Shown one piece after another: positions 1-6,966 of a stretch of DNA of 14,525 nucleotides (within the stretch, counting starts at the first letter, position 1; each line of letters starts with the position of its first letter). Origin of the DNA: Chloroflexi bacterium RBG_13_46_14. GTDB taxonomy: Bacteria > Chloroflexota > Dehalococcoidia > Dehalococcoidales > UBA2162. The position numbers were made by a program, and so were the translations under genes. Where the stretch lies: positions 8,387 to 22,911 of the forward strand of contig MGML01000189.1 of NCBI GenBank assembly GCA_001796415.1, read 5' to 3'. Below the pieces are notes generated by a model. It did no database searches. It had not been told where the DNA came from and saw only the letters and a program-made list of their open reading frames with translations.

Positions 1-590
1 TTTCCCTCGCGGGAGTAATAGCCAATCAATGCTGCGGTCTCGTTGAAATAGACCTGCAGTCTCTCTTTTATCGTTTCTTTTTTATCATCAGCGCGCTGGT
101 AGAGTTCACCATCGCACTTATCACATATCCCCTTTACTTTCGGAGGGGAGTTAACCTCGTGGTAAGGAGTCTGACACTTGCGGCATATCCATCGCCCGGT
201 CAACCGCTTCAGGAGTTCCTGCTCCGCAACCTTTATATAAACAACCTTGTCTACGGCTTTTCCCCGGCTGGCCAGAGCATTATCCAGCGCTTCTGCCTGT
301 TTCAGGTTCCTTGGGAATCCATCGAAGATTACCCCGTTTGAACAGTCGGATTCGCCGATTCTCTCCAACACCATTTTTATGGTTATTTCATCAGGGACAA
401 GCTGCCCCTTTTCCATATAATACTTGGCCTGTCTGGCGATTTCCGTATCCTGCGACTGTGCCTGCCGGAAGAGATCTCCGGTGGCAATATGGGCCAGATT
501 TAGCTCCTGAGCCACATTGGCTGCCTGGGTCCCTTTACCGGCCCCGGGAGCGCCAAGAAATACAATATTTAATTTAAGATCGGCGCCCAT
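1..590 (-). CDS. adk: Adenylate kinase, 3' end cut off by the window edge
   Basis: Interconverts ATP + AMP and 2 ADP in the cytoplasm. The 196 complete residues visible here show the P-loop GAPGAGKGT (13-21), the AMP-site TGDLFR (37-42) and DGFPR (90-94). The long LID domain carries four cysteines, C136, C139, C156 and C159, in the CX2C-X16-CX2C spacing of zinc-binding bacterial adenylate kinases. Full-length enzymes have about 214-217 residues, so roughly 20 C-terminal residues lie beyond base 1; this is a window cut, not a truncation. The ATG at 588-590 was chosen because a good SD (TAGGAGT) lies about 10 bases upstream, and its TAG is the stop of secY. The gap to secY is 14 bases. The secY-adk order is the common one at the end of spc operons; map, infA and rpmJ often follow and would lie off the left edge. 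Confidence 0.97.
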   Translation of the reverse strand, partial: MGADLKLNIVFLGAPGAGKGTQAANVAQELNLAHIATGDLFRQAQSQDTEIARQAKYYMEKGQLVPDEITIKMVLERIGESDCSNGVIFDGFPRNLKQAEALDNALASRGKAVDKVVYIKVAEQELLKRLTGRWICRKCQTPYHEVNSPPKVKGICDKCDGELYQRADDKKETIKERLQVYFNETAALIGYYSREG

Positions 591-604
591 TTTATCAATA
601 ACTC

Positions 605-1927
605 CTACTTGATAAAACCTTCATAGCGCCGCATTGTGAGCTGCGCTTCCATCTGTTTCATCGTATCCAGCGTCACACCCACAACGATCAACAGCCCCAT
701 ACTGGAAAGCTGTATCATTTGCACATCAGTTACTTCCCTGGAAAGGAAGGGTATGATCGCCACGAAAGCCAGGTATAAAGCTCCTGCCCAGGTAATCCGC
801 GATATTACATGGTTGAAATAATCCGATGTATATTTCCCCGGTCTAATTCCGGGCACGAATCCTCCCTGTCTCTGCAGCGTACCCGCCATATCCTGCTGCT
901 GGAATATCACCATAGTGTAGAAAAAGGCGAATCCGATGACCAGCACGAAATATATTCCCCAGTATATTAAACCTTCCGGCATTGCAGCATCAGGCTGGAA
1001 CACATTATATATAGCGTTGGCAAAATTCGGGTCGTTCTCGGGTCCCATGAAGTAACTGGCTATCATTCCCGGGAACATTGTCAGCGACATAGCGAAGATC
1101 AGAGGAATCATTCCCGCCGTGTTTACTCTCAAGGGAATATGGGTAGAACCCTGCTGCTTATACATCCGGTTACCGCGGTAGACGGTCCGGGCATACTGCA
1201 CCGGAATACGACGGTGTGCTTCGGTAAACAACACTATTATCACTACCGTTACCAGCGCAATGATTATGTAGGCGATTAAACCTCCAAGTTGCCCCTGTCC
1301 CGTAAGGAATCCGCTGCCGAACATCTCCCAGTAACCGGCGACAATGCCGCCGAATATAATTATAGATATACCATTGCCGATCCCGTATTCGGTAATAAGT
1401 TCACCAAGCCAGATAAGGAACACCGTTCCGGCAATCAGCGATATTATCATTGTAACCATTGTCAGCACACTGATGTCCTGAAATACCGGTATCTGAGCGT
1501 TTCTGAGTAACGTAATCTGTCCGTACCCCGCGAAACCAGCAATGGGTATGGTCAACCAGTGAGTAAACCGGTTAATCTTGTTCCGGCCGGCTTCTCCTTC
1601 CTGGGCGATAGCCTGCAGCTTCGGTATCACCGGTGTCATCAGCGTCATGATAATAGACGCGGTGATATACGGGTAAACACCCATCGCCGCCACGCTGAAG
1701 TTCTTCATCGCTCCGCCGCTGAACATATCCAGCATGCTGAACAGGGTATTCTGTTCGAAGAAACCCGCAAGAGCGTCTCCATCAACGCCCGGCAGGGGAA
1801 CGTGCGCAATAAAGCGAAACGCTACCAGGATTCCGAGAGTGAAAAGAATACGCTTCCTGAGATCAGGCAAACGGAAGGCATCTATCATCGCCTGGATGAG
1901 TCTGGGTTTAGTCTGCCTTTGACGCAA
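605..1927 (-). CDS. secY: Protein translocase channel subunit SecY
   Basis: Forms the central pore of the SecYEG complex, which exports or inserts proteins through the cytoplasmic membrane. The protein is strongly hydrophobic with about ten membrane segments. A plug-like region follows the first segment. The basic cytoplasmic loop TEAHRRIPVQYAR and the following segment HIPLRVNTAGMIPLIFA are family hallmarks, as is the C-terminal LDTMKQMEAQL. The start is uncertain. The longest open frame begins with GTG at 1945 but has no SD. I prefer TTG at 1927 (440 residues) because AGGAGG lies exactly 6 bases upstream. An ATG at 1888 would give 427 residues but has only a poor SD and would remove part of the conserved amphipathic N-terminus before FRLPDLRKRI. 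With the TTG start the gene overlaps rplO by 20 bases, suggesting translational coupling. Identity is certain; only the exact start is open. Confidence 0.96.
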   Translation of the reverse strand: MRQRQTKPRLIQAMIDAFRLPDLRKRILFTLGILVAFRFIAHVPLPGVDGDALAGFFEQNTLFSMLDMFSGGAMKNFSVAAMGVYPYITASIIMTLMTPVIPKLQAIAQEGEAGRNKINRFTHWLTIPIAGFAGYGQITLLRNAQIPVFQDISVLTMVTMIISLIAGTVFLIWLGELITEYGIGNGISIIIFGGIVAGYWEMFGSGFLTGQGQLGGLIAYIIIALVTVVIIVLFTEAHRRIPVQYARTVYRGNRMYKQQGSTHIPLRVNTAGMIPLIFAMSLTMFPGMIASYFMGPENDPNFANAIYNVFQPDAAMPEGLIYWGIYFVLVIGFAFFYTMVIFQQQDMAGTLQRQGGFVPGIRPGKYTSDYFNHVISRITWAGALYLAFVAIIPFLSREVTDVQMIQLSSMGLLIVVGVTLDTMKQMEAQLTMRRYEGFIK

Positions 1928-2372
1928 ACACCACCTCCTCGGCACTGCCGCCAGCCGCTTCTATCTTGGCTTTCGCGGCAGCGGAAAACTTATGCGCCTT
2001 TACCGTCAGAGGATGTTCAATCTCACCCTGAGCGAGTATCTTTACCGGATTTTTCATCGATCTCACGAGTCCGGAGGCCAGGAGTTCCGCCGGAGTTACT
2101 TCCGAACCCGATTCAAATATATTGAGACTGCCTATACCGACCACGCTGTATTCAGTTCTGAAAATGTTCGTAAAACCACGCTGGCGGGGCAGGCGTTTAA
2201 TCATCGGTAACTGACCGCCTTCAAATCCGGGGCGGATATTAAAACCGGCGCGTGATTTCTGTCCTTTCACGCCGCGTCCGGAGTACGTACCGTGACCGCT
2301 TCCATTTCCTCTACCGACACGTTTCCTGTTTTTCCTGGTGCCGGGAACAGGACGAAGTGTATCAAGCCTCAT
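1908..2372 (-). CDS. rplO: Large subunit ribosomal protein uL15
   Basis: uL15 is a late-assembling 23S rRNA-binding protein of the 50S subunit. The 154-residue product has the classic basic, glycine-rich N-terminal arm (RKNRKRVGRGNGSGHGTYSGR) followed by GQKSRAG and the globular C-terminal domain with the conserved FEGGQLPMIKRLPRQRGF segment. Length is within the usual 145-155 residues. The ATG overlaps the end of rpmD by 11 bases. The SD GGAGGTG lies within the last codons of rpmD, about 8 bases upstream. The C-terminal Glu-Glu codons contain the AGGAGG proposed to start secY. The overlaps on both sides imply coupled translation of rpmD-rplO-secY. Confidence 0.98.
   Translation of the reverse strand: MRLDTLRPVPGTRKNRKRVGRGNGSGHGTYSGRGVKGQKSRAGFNIRPGFEGGQLPMIKRLPRQRGFTNIFRTEYSVVGIGSLNIFESGSEVTPAELLASGLVRSMKNPVKILAQGEIEHPLTVKAHKFSAAAKAKIEAAGGSAEEVVFASKAD
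1934..1939 (-). promoter_or_regulatory. Strong Shine-Dalgarno inside rplO that argues for a TTG start of secY
   Basis: The minus strand reads AGGAGG here, inside the 3' end of rplO, followed by TGGTGT and then TTG at 1927. Spacing is a textbook 6 bases. Neither the GTG at 1945 nor the ATG at 1888 has a comparable SD. The match could be a coincidence of the Glu-Glu-Val codons of rplO, so this is supporting evidence and not proof. Confidence 0.6.
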
Positions 2373-2553
2373 CAGTATTCACCTCCACCTTTACCAGATG
2401 TCTTACCTTGTTTATCATACCCCGGACAGAGGATGAATCTTCGTGGGTTATACACTGGTGCAACCGGTGAAAACCCAGCGCCCTGAGAGTCCTTTTCTGT
2501 GACTGGTTGTATCCTATTCCGCTTTTTATCAGTGTAATATTAAGCTTTGCCAT
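2362..2553 (-). CDS. rpmD: Large subunit ribosomal protein uL30
   Basis: A small 63-residue 50S protein found in most but not all bacteria. The start MAKLNITLIKSGIGYNQSQK and the following TLRALGF segment match the bacterial uL30 pattern in which a short beta strand precedes the rRNA-contacting helix. The position between rpsE and rplO is the canonical spc-operon position and supports the call. The ATG at 2553 is preceded by GAGGAA, which lies in the last Glu codons of rpsE, at a rather long spacing of about 14 bases. The gene ends in TGA and overlaps rplO by 11 bases. Confidence 0.97.
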   Translation of the reverse strand: MAKLNITLIKSGIGYNQSQKRTLRALGFHRLHQCITHEDSSSVRGMINKVRHLVKVEVNTDEA

Positions 2554-2562
2554 TTTTTATTA

Positions 2563-3123
2563 CTATTCCTCATCGATATCCATGGGAGGAGGTGGCGGTG
2601 CGGGTGGTTCTTCCGCGGGGGGAGTTATAGGAATTCCCTTGCGTCTTGCTACCTCTATTTTCGGATCTTTCAATCTGCTTAGAGCCAGTACCGTCGCCTT
2701 GGCAACATTGATGTGGTTCGTACTACCAAGTGATTTCGTCAGGATGTCTTTCACACCAACCGCTTCCAGTACTGCACGGATGCTACCGCCGGCTATAATT
2801 CCGGTTCCCGGCGCCGCCGGTTTAAGCATCACTTTCGCGGCTCCATATTTGGTCGTTGTTGCATACGGAATTGTCGTTCCCTTAAGTTTTACCTTTATCA
2901 GGCTCCTCCTGGCATTGGCGTTCGCCTTGTTTATTGCCTGGGGGACTTCATTTGCTTTACCCAGTCCGATACCTACGTGCCCGTGTCCGTCACCAGTTAC
3001 CACAAGCGCGCTGAAACTCAACCGTTTACCACCCTTCATAACCTTGGCGACGCGGTTAATATTGATCAGCTTATCATTAAGAGCTAATTCCGTAGGATCT
3101 ATTGTACTTAGACGTTCTTGCAT
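2563..3123 (-). CDS. rpsE: Small subunit ribosomal protein uS5 with a proline-rich acidic tail
   Basis: uS5 sits at the mRNA entry side of the 30S subunit and contributes to decoding accuracy. Of 186 residues, the first ~165 are a normal bacterial uS5: an N-terminal double-stranded-RNA-binding-like domain with VMKGGKRLSFSALVVTGDG (residues ~28-46) and a C-terminal domain with KPAAPGTGIIAGGSIRAVLE. Residues ~165-186 form an unusual tail rich in Pro and Glu, with five prolines in a row (176-180) and the acidic ending MDIDEE. The tail is in frame and the downstream spacing to rpmD is normal, so it looks like real protein and not a frameshift. The ATG at 3123 has the SD AGGGGAGT, which begins inside the TAG stop of rplR, 15 bases away. 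Confidence 0.98.
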   Translation of the reverse strand: MQERLSTIDPTELALNDKLININRVAKVMKGGKRLSFSALVVTGDGHGHVGIGLGKANEVPQAINKANANARRSLIKVKLKGTTIPYATTTKYGAAKVMLKPAAPGTGIIAGGSIRAVLEAVGVKDILTKSLGSTNHINVAKATVLALSRLKDPKIEVARRKGIPITPPAEEPPAPPPPPMDIDEE

Positions 3124-3138
3124 ATTTTTCTGACTCCC

Positions 3139-3504
3139 CTAAAACTTCAGACCTTCCTGACGGGCGGCATCGGCCAGTGCTTTTACTCTTCCGTGATACT
3201 TGAATCCGCCACGGTCGAACTTTACCGTTTGTATTCCTTTGCTTTTTGCCCGTTTGGCCAGCAAAGTACCGACCAGTTCCGATTTTCCTGTCTTGGTTTT
3301 ACCGTTTGCCTCACTCTTTACCTCCGCATCGAGCGTCGACGCGGCAACAATCGTACAGCCCTTAGTATCATCAATTACCTGGGCATATATATGGTTTGGG
3401 CTGCGGAAAACACTCAGCCTTGGTACTTCCAGTGTTCCCTTTATTTTTGCCCTTACTCTTGCATGTCTTCGAAGACGGGCTACTCTTCGGCTATCTTTTG
3501 CCAT
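3139..3504 (-). CDS. rplR: Large subunit ribosomal protein uL18 (5S rRNA-binding)
   Basis: uL18 binds 5S rRNA and, with uL5, anchors it in the central protuberance of the 50S subunit. The 121-residue product has the very basic N-terminus ([19 protein letters not shown]), the strand [19 protein letters not shown] and the C-terminal [20 protein letters not shown] that typify the family. Length is normal (about 117-122). The ATG at 3504 lies 1 base after the TAA of rplF. Its SD AGGAGT is encoded within the last Arg-Ser codons of rplF, 7 bases upstream. The gene stops with TAG, which fuses with the SD of rpsE. Confidence 0.98.
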   Translation of the reverse strand: MAKDSRRVARLRRHARVRAKIKGTLEVPRLSVFRSPNHIYAQVIDDTKGCTIVAASTLDAEVKSEANGKTKTGKSELVGTLLAKRAKSKGIQTVKFDRGGFKYHGRVKALADAARQEGLKF

Positions 3505-3505
3505 A

Positions 3506-4060
3506 TTAGTTACTCCTGCCTATAGCCTTACCCGCTTTACCCGGTTTCAGGCGGACGGTCTCGCCGGAATATCTAATCCCCTTGCCTTTATAGACATCGG
3601 GTGGGCGGATTGCCCTGATTCTTGCTGCCATCTCACCGACTGCTTCTTTATCAATACCGGAAATAATTATGCGGTTATTTCTTTCCACTTCAAGCGAAAT
3701 GCCCGGCATAGGTTCTACTTCCACCACATGAGAAAAGCCGATACGGAGATGGATATTATTTCCAACTTTCTCAACCCTGTAACCGACGCCGACTATTTCC
3801 AGGACTTTTTGAAATCCCCTGGTTACTCCTTCGACCATATTGGCCACGAGGGTCCGCGTCAGCCCATGCATGGAACGATGCTCCCTGCCATTGGTAGGGC
3901 GGGCAACCGTAAGGACATTATTATCCAGGGTGATTATGATATCAGGGTTAACGGAACATTTCAGTTCACCCTTAGGTCCCTTAACGGCGACTTCTTCTTT
4001 ACTTATATCTACCGTAACGCCCTGGGGAATGTTTATCGGCATTTTTCCTATTCTAGACAT
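3506..4060 (-). CDS. rplF: Large subunit ribosomal protein uL6
   Basis: uL6 lies near the sarcin-ricin loop at the base of the L7/L12 stalk, where EF-G and EF-Tu bind. The 184-residue protein has the expected two related domains: an N-terminal one starting [15 protein letters not shown] and a C-terminal one ending in [16 protein letters not shown], the bacterial L6 signature. A small basic tail ([11 protein letters not shown]) follows. Length is normal (about 177-184). The ATG at 4060 has a GGAG SD about 10 bases upstream, and the gap to rpsH is 21 bases. Confidence 0.98.
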   Translation of the reverse strand: MSRIGKMPINIPQGVTVDISKEEVAVKGPKGELKCSVNPDIIITLDNNVLTVARPTNGREHRSMHGLTRTLVANMVEGVTRGFQKVLEIVGVGYRVEKVGNNIHLRIGFSHVVEVEPMPGISLEVERNNRIIISGIDKEAVGEMAARIRAIRPPDVYKGKGIRYSGETVRLKPGKAGKAIGRSN

Positions 4061-4081
4061 TATTGCTGCTCCAGGATTCGT

Positions 4082-4480
4082 TTATAGTACGTAGCAAAGC
4101 AGTTCTCCGCCAATCCCCTGGCGCCAGGCATTCTGCCCAGTCATCAGCCCTTTGGATGTTGAAAGGACAGAAATACCCAGTCCGCCGGCTACGCGATGGA
4201 TTTCATTTTGGCCGACATACACTCTCAGGCCAGGTTTACTTATACGTTCCAGGCCGGCAATCATCGGCTCGCTGTTTTCATCGTATTTCAGATGAATCTT
4301 TATGATCTGGTGAGTCTTACCCTTCACCATTTCATAATCGGTGATAAAGCCTTCCTCTTTAAGAATCTTAGCAATAGCTACTTTTATCTTAGAGGACGGG
4401 ATCTCTACCGAATCATGCCTCACCATTACGGCATTTCGTATCCGCGTCAGCATATCCGCTACAGGATCAGAGATGGTCAC
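4082..4480 (-). CDS. rpsH: Small subunit ribosomal protein uS8
   Basis: uS8 is a primary 16S rRNA binder that organises the central domain of the 30S subunit; in E. coli it also represses the spc operon. The 132-residue protein begins [16 protein letters not shown] and ends with [29 protein letters not shown], both strongly conserved. The start codon is GTG (4480). An almost perfect SD, AAGGAGG, lies immediately upstream at short spacing, so the start is secure despite not being ATG. A 62-base gap separates it from rpsN. I see no convincing structure in that gap and no E. coli-like S8 binding site that I can defend by eye. Confidence 0.98.
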   Translation of the reverse strand: MTISDPVADMLTRIRNAVMVRHDSVEIPSSKIKVAIAKILKEEGFITDYEMVKGKTHQIIKIHLKYDENSEPMIAGLERISKPGLRVYVGQNEIHRVAGGLGISVLSTSKGLMTGQNAWRQGIGGELLCYVL

Positions 4481-4542
4481 TCTTCCTCCTTCAGACTATT
4501 ATCCACTAGTAGCCTCTTTATTTCCTGAATATTTTTCTTTTT

Positions 4543-4728
4543 TTACCAGCTTGATTTCCTTACGCCGGGGATCTGTCCCATCAGGGCAAGCTGTCGGAAG
4601 CAAATACGGCACAGGCCGAATTTTCGAATATAGGCACGGGGGCGACCACATATATGGCACCTGTTATGTTGTTGTACCTTGAATTTAGCCGGGCGCCGCC
4701 ATTTTACGATTCCTGATTTCTTTGCCAT
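4543..4728 (-). CDS. rpsN: Small subunit ribosomal protein uS14, zinc-binding (type Z)
   Basis: uS14 is a late-assembling protein of the 30S head. This is the short zinc form: 61 residues with C24-X2-C27 (CHICGRP) and C40-X2-C43 (CRIC), and the conserved ending [11 protein letters not shown]. Zinc-free S14 proteins are longer (about 89-101 residues) and lack these cysteines. The ATG at 4728 has GGAG a few bases upstream, and 11 bases separate it from rplE. It is the only S14 gene visible. In some bacteria a second, zinc-free copy elsewhere is induced by zinc shortage; this window cannot say whether that applies here. Confidence 0.98.
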   Translation of the reverse strand: MAKKSGIVKWRRPAKFKVQQHNRCHICGRPRAYIRKFGLCRICFRQLALMGQIPGVRKSSW

Positions 4729-4739
4729 TTTTACTCCAT

Positions 4740-5282
4740 TTATTCAGTAGAGAAAGGCATTCCCATCATTTCCAGAAGCTGCCTGCCTTCCTCGTCGGTC
4801 CTTGCCGTTGTAACTATCGATACTTCAAGTCCTCTGACCTTATCGATTTTATCGTAGTCTATCTCGGGAAACACGGTCTGTTCCTTGAAGGCCAGAGTGT
4901 AATTACCGCGACCGTCGAATGAGTTACGGGGTACTCCCTGGAACTCACGAATACGGCATAATACTGTATTCATCAGCTTATCGAGAAAGTCATACATTCT
5001 TTCTCCGTGAAGCGTGACCTTCAGTCCTACCGGCATTCCCTCCCTCAGACGGAAGTTAGCGATAGACTTCTTGGCTCGTGTGGTAATGGGATGCTGGCCG
5101 GATATGGCTGCCAGATCGGCTTCCGCTCCTTCAAGAGCTTTCGCGTTCTGTATCGCCTCACCAACACCTATATTAAGCACCACTTTCACGATACGCGGGA
5201 CTTCCATAATATTCTTATACTCGCCACGTTCTTTCAGAGCGGCGACTACTTCATTCCTGTATTTATCCTTCATCCGTGACAT
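4740..5282 (-). CDS. rplE: Large subunit ribosomal protein uL5 (5S rRNA-binding)
   Basis: uL5 binds 5S rRNA in the central protuberance and touches the P-site tRNA and the 30S head (bridge B1b). The 180-residue product has the normal length. It contains [20 protein letters not shown] near residues 23-42, the segment [20 protein letters not shown], and the C-terminal [19 protein letters not shown]. The first ATG (5282) directly follows the TAG of rplX with no gap and is preceded by GAGGTGA inside rplX. A second in-frame ATG lies three codons later but has no better SD, so the first was kept. Confidence 0.98.
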   Translation of the reverse strand: MSRMKDKYRNEVVAALKERGEYKNIMEVPRIVKVVLNIGVGEAIQNAKALEGAEADLAAISGQHPITTRAKKSIANFRLREGMPVGLKVTLHGERMYDFLDKLMNTVLCRIREFQGVPRNSFDGRGNYTLAFKEQTVFPEIDYDKIDKVRGLEVSIVTTARTDEEGRQLLEMMGMPFSTE

Positions 5283-5594
5283 CTAGTCAATCACCTCATC
5301 GCAGGCCCGGCATACCCGGACTTTCTTACCGGCATCAAGTCGCTGGTGGCCGACCCTGGTGGCTTTATTACATTTACCGCAGACCAGCATGACGTCAGAA
5401 ACATTAATGCGTTCTTCCCGTTCTATTATGCCTGCCTGCCTTGCCTGCCCCGTCGGTCTGGTGTGTTTTTTTATGAAATTTACACCTTCTATCAGGATTC
5501 TTCCGCTCTTCGGGTAGGCGAAACGTACCTTTCCTTTTTTGCCTCTATCCTTGCCGGCTATAACCAATACAGTATCATCTTTTTTTATCTTCAT
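5283..5594 (-). CDS. rplX: Large subunit ribosomal protein uL24 with four-cysteine motif
   Basis: uL24 is one of the first proteins to bind 23S rRNA and initiates 50S assembly. The 103-residue protein starts with a KOW domain (MKIKKDDTVLVIAGKDRGKKG, residues 1-21). The C-terminal half carries C72-X2-C75 and C95-X2-C98, a zinc-ribbon-like arrangement found in many bacterial L24 proteins and missing in others. The ATG at 5594 lies 2 bases after the TAA of rplN. A GAGGT SD lies in the last codons of rplN. The gene ends in TAG immediately before the ATG of rplE. Confidence 0.98.
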   Translation of the reverse strand: MKIKKDDTVLVIAGKDRGKKGKVRFAYPKSGRILIEGVNFIKKHTRPTGQARQAGIIEREERINVSDVMLVCGKCNKATRVGHQRLDAGKKVRVCRACDEVID

Positions 5595-5596
5595 AA

Positions 5597-5965
5597 TTAC
5601 AGAACCTCTGGAGCCAGCGATATTATCTTGGTATAGTTTTTCTCTCTAATTTCCCTGGCAACCGGCCCGAAGATACGGGTGCCTTTGGGATTATTCTTGT
5701 CCGTAAGGATAACAGCCGCATTCTCATCGAACCTGATGGAAGATCCGTCCGGGCGGCGGTAGGGATGTACGGTGCGTATAATAACCGCTCTGACTACTTC
5801 TCCCTTTTTCACCGCTCCGCCTGGAATAGCCTTTTTAACGGATGCCGTTATCACATCGCCGACATGGGCATATTTTTTTCCGGTACCGCCCAATACCCCG
5901 ATACACATTATCTGACGGGCTCCGGTATTATCTGCTACTTTTAATCTCGAATTGGTCTGTATCAT
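5597..5965 (-). CDS. rplN: Large subunit ribosomal protein uL14
   Basis: uL14 lies on the 30S-facing side of the 50S subunit, forms intersubunit bridges and is the docking site of the silencing factor RsfS. The 122-residue protein has the invariant bacterial length and begins [17 protein letters not shown]. It carries the basic signature around [28 protein letters not shown] and ends GPVARE...IISLAPEVL. The ATG at 5965 has AAGGA about 9 bases upstream. It follows rpsQ by 25 bases, the classical S10/spc operon boundary. No promoter or terminator is visible there, so the two groups appear fused into one transcription unit. Confidence 0.99.
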   Translation of the reverse strand: MIQTNSRLKVADNTGARQIMCIGVLGGTGKKYAHVGDVITASVKKAIPGGAVKKGEVVRAVIIRTVHPYRRPDGSSIRFDENAAVILTDKNNPKGTRIFGPVAREIREKNYTKIISLAPEVL

Positions 5966-5990
5966 CCTGCTTAGTCCTTATACTCCTGTA

Positions 5991-6272
5991 TCAGGCTACT
6001 TCATCGGGAGTAACCTCGACCGCATCCTTCCTGGTGATAATCTCACTGACACGCCATCTTTTTTCCCTCGACAGCGGGCGTGTCTCTATAATTCTCACAA
6101 TGTCGCCTTCGGCGCACATGTTTTCTTCATCATGAGCCTTATATTTGATAACTCTTCTCATAATCTTCCTGTAAAGCGGGTGACGCTTGGACGTTTCGAC
6201 CCCAACAACGACAGTCTTGTTCATTTTATCGCTTACTACCCGTCCGATGAGCGTTTTTTTCTTTTTATCCAT
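5991..6272 (-). CDS. rpsQ: Small subunit ribosomal protein uS17
   Basis: uS17 is a primary 16S rRNA-binding protein of the 30S body with an OB fold. From the ATG at 6272 it has 93 residues, starting [20 protein letters not shown]. It contains [21 protein letters not shown] and the signature [20 protein letters not shown]. An in-frame GTG at 6281 would add three residues, but that GTG is part of the SD AAGGTG, which sits 6 bases before the ATG; the ATG is therefore preferred. The C-terminus ([13 protein letters not shown]) is slightly longer than in E. coli. The 42 bases separating it from rpmC contain a hairpin (listed separately). Confidence 0.97.
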   Translation of the reverse strand: MDKKKKTLIGRVVSDKMNKTVVVGVETSKRHPLYRKIMRRVIKYKAHDEENMCAEGDIVRIIETRPLSREKRWRVSEIITRKDAVEVTPDEVA

Positions 6273-6289
6273 TATCTGCACCTTTTAAG

Positions 6290-6315
6290 GGTCGTCGGAA
6301 TACTTCCGGACAACC
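6290..6315 (-). other. Hairpin in the rpmC-rpsQ junction
   Basis: The minus-strand RNA can form a stem of 7 pairs (GGUUGUC with GACGACC, including one G-U pair), a bulged C, then 4 pairs (GGAA with UUCC) around a GUA loop. The first G is the last base of the rpmC TAG stop. No run of U follows (CCTTAAAAGG comes next), so it does not look like an intrinsic terminator. It ends just 5 bases before the SD of rpsQ. A role in RNA processing, pausing or translation is possible but not shown. Confidence 0.5.
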
Positions 6316-6512
6316 TACCTAATCTCCAGTTCTCTTTCCCTGATGACAGTTTTTATCCTGGCTATGTCCTTTTTGACTCTTCTAATCTCGTTATGGTTGA
6401 CCAGTTGCCTGGTAGATAACCTGAACCGCAGGTCAAAAAGCTCCTTGTGAGCTTCTTCAAGCTGTTTTTCCAGTTCTCCGGGTTTAAGAGCCCTTATTTC
6501 ATCTACTTTCAC
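6315..6512 (-). CDS. rpmC: Large subunit ribosomal protein uL29
   Basis: uL29 is a small, mostly helical 50S protein near the peptide exit tunnel; with uL23 it helps form the docking site for trigger factor and SRP. The 65-residue product is a helical hairpin typical of the family, with the marker segment ELFDLRFRLSTRQLVN HNEIRRVKKDIARIKTV at about residues 25-56. The start is GTG (6512), preceded by GGGAG about 11 bases upstream; no ATG in a suitable position competes. It lies between rplP (19-base gap) and rpsQ, the canonical position. Confidence 0.97.
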   Translation of the reverse strand: MKVDEIRALKPGELEKQLEEAHKELFDLRFRLSTRQLVNHNEIRRVKKDIARIKTVIRERELEIR

Positions 6513-6531
6513 CGTAGGTTAATCTCCCGCC

Positions 6532-6966
6532 TTATTTTTCACTTCCAGCAAGTACGCCGGATTCCTTGACCAGAAATTTGGTCGATACAGGTAGTTTGTG
6601 AGAGGCAAGTCTCATCGCTTCTTTTGCTACCTCTTCACTGACTCCCGTCATTTCAAATAAGATCCTTCCCGCCTTGACCACGGATACCCAGTGATCGGGG
6701 GCTCCTTTTCCAGAACCCATTCGCGTCTCGGCAGCCTTCTTGGTTACCGGCTTATCGGGAAAAACCCTTATCCACACATTTCCACCTCTGCGGATATGAC
6801 GGGTTATGGCACGGCGAGCCGCTTCGATCTGACGGGCTGTAAGCCATGCCGATTCCTGCGCCTGCAAGGCAAAATCACCGAAGGCAATAGTGTTGCCCGT
6901 ATTAGCTTTGCCGCGGCGACGTCCTTTCTGTACCTTGCGGAATTTCACACGCTTAGGTTGTTGCAC
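6532..6966 (-). CDS. rplP: Large subunit ribosomal protein uL16
   Basis: uL16 sits near the A-site and the elbow of tRNA and organises the peptidyl transferase centre late in assembly. The 144-residue protein carries [16 protein letters not shown] at the N-terminus, [19 protein letters not shown] near residues 42-60, the conserved [13 protein letters not shown], and [13 protein letters not shown]. It is a few residues longer at the C-terminus than the E. coli protein (136). The start is GTG (6966), overlapping the 3' end of rpsC by 14 bases. The SD GAGGAG is made of the terminal Glu codons of rpsC, 5 bases upstream. That arrangement ties L16 synthesis to completion of the S3 tail. Confidence 0.98.
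   Translation of the reverse strand: MQQPKRVKFRKVQKGRRRGKANTGNTIAFGDFALQAQESAWLTARQIEAARRAITRHIRRGGNVWIRVFPDKPVTKKAAETRMGSGKGAPDHWVSVVKAGRILFEMTGVSEEVAKEAMRLASHKLPVSTKFLVKESGVLAGSEK

Noticed and set aside
2584..2608. G-rich plus-strand run resembling a two-layer G-quadruplex
   Set aside because: The GG repeats are fully explained by consecutive proline codons of rpsE on the other strand. Two-layer G4 motifs are weak and common.
2507..3133. A 208-codon plus-strand open frame with glycine-rich and hydrophobic stretches
   Set aside because: It is the antisense shadow of rpsE. The glycine run is simply the complement of the polyproline codons of the S5 tail.
3200..4087. A 295-codon open frame on the plus strand, antisense to rplR and rplF
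   Set aside because: It lies wholly opposite two certain ribosomal protein genes, and its product resembles no family I recognise. Long antisense frames are common opposite biased coding sequence.
4481..4542. 62-base gap between rpsN and rpsH as a possible small gene or regulatory RNA
   Set aside because: I find no small open frame with an SD, no convincing stem and no known S8 target structure; it is A-rich and ends in the rpsH SD.
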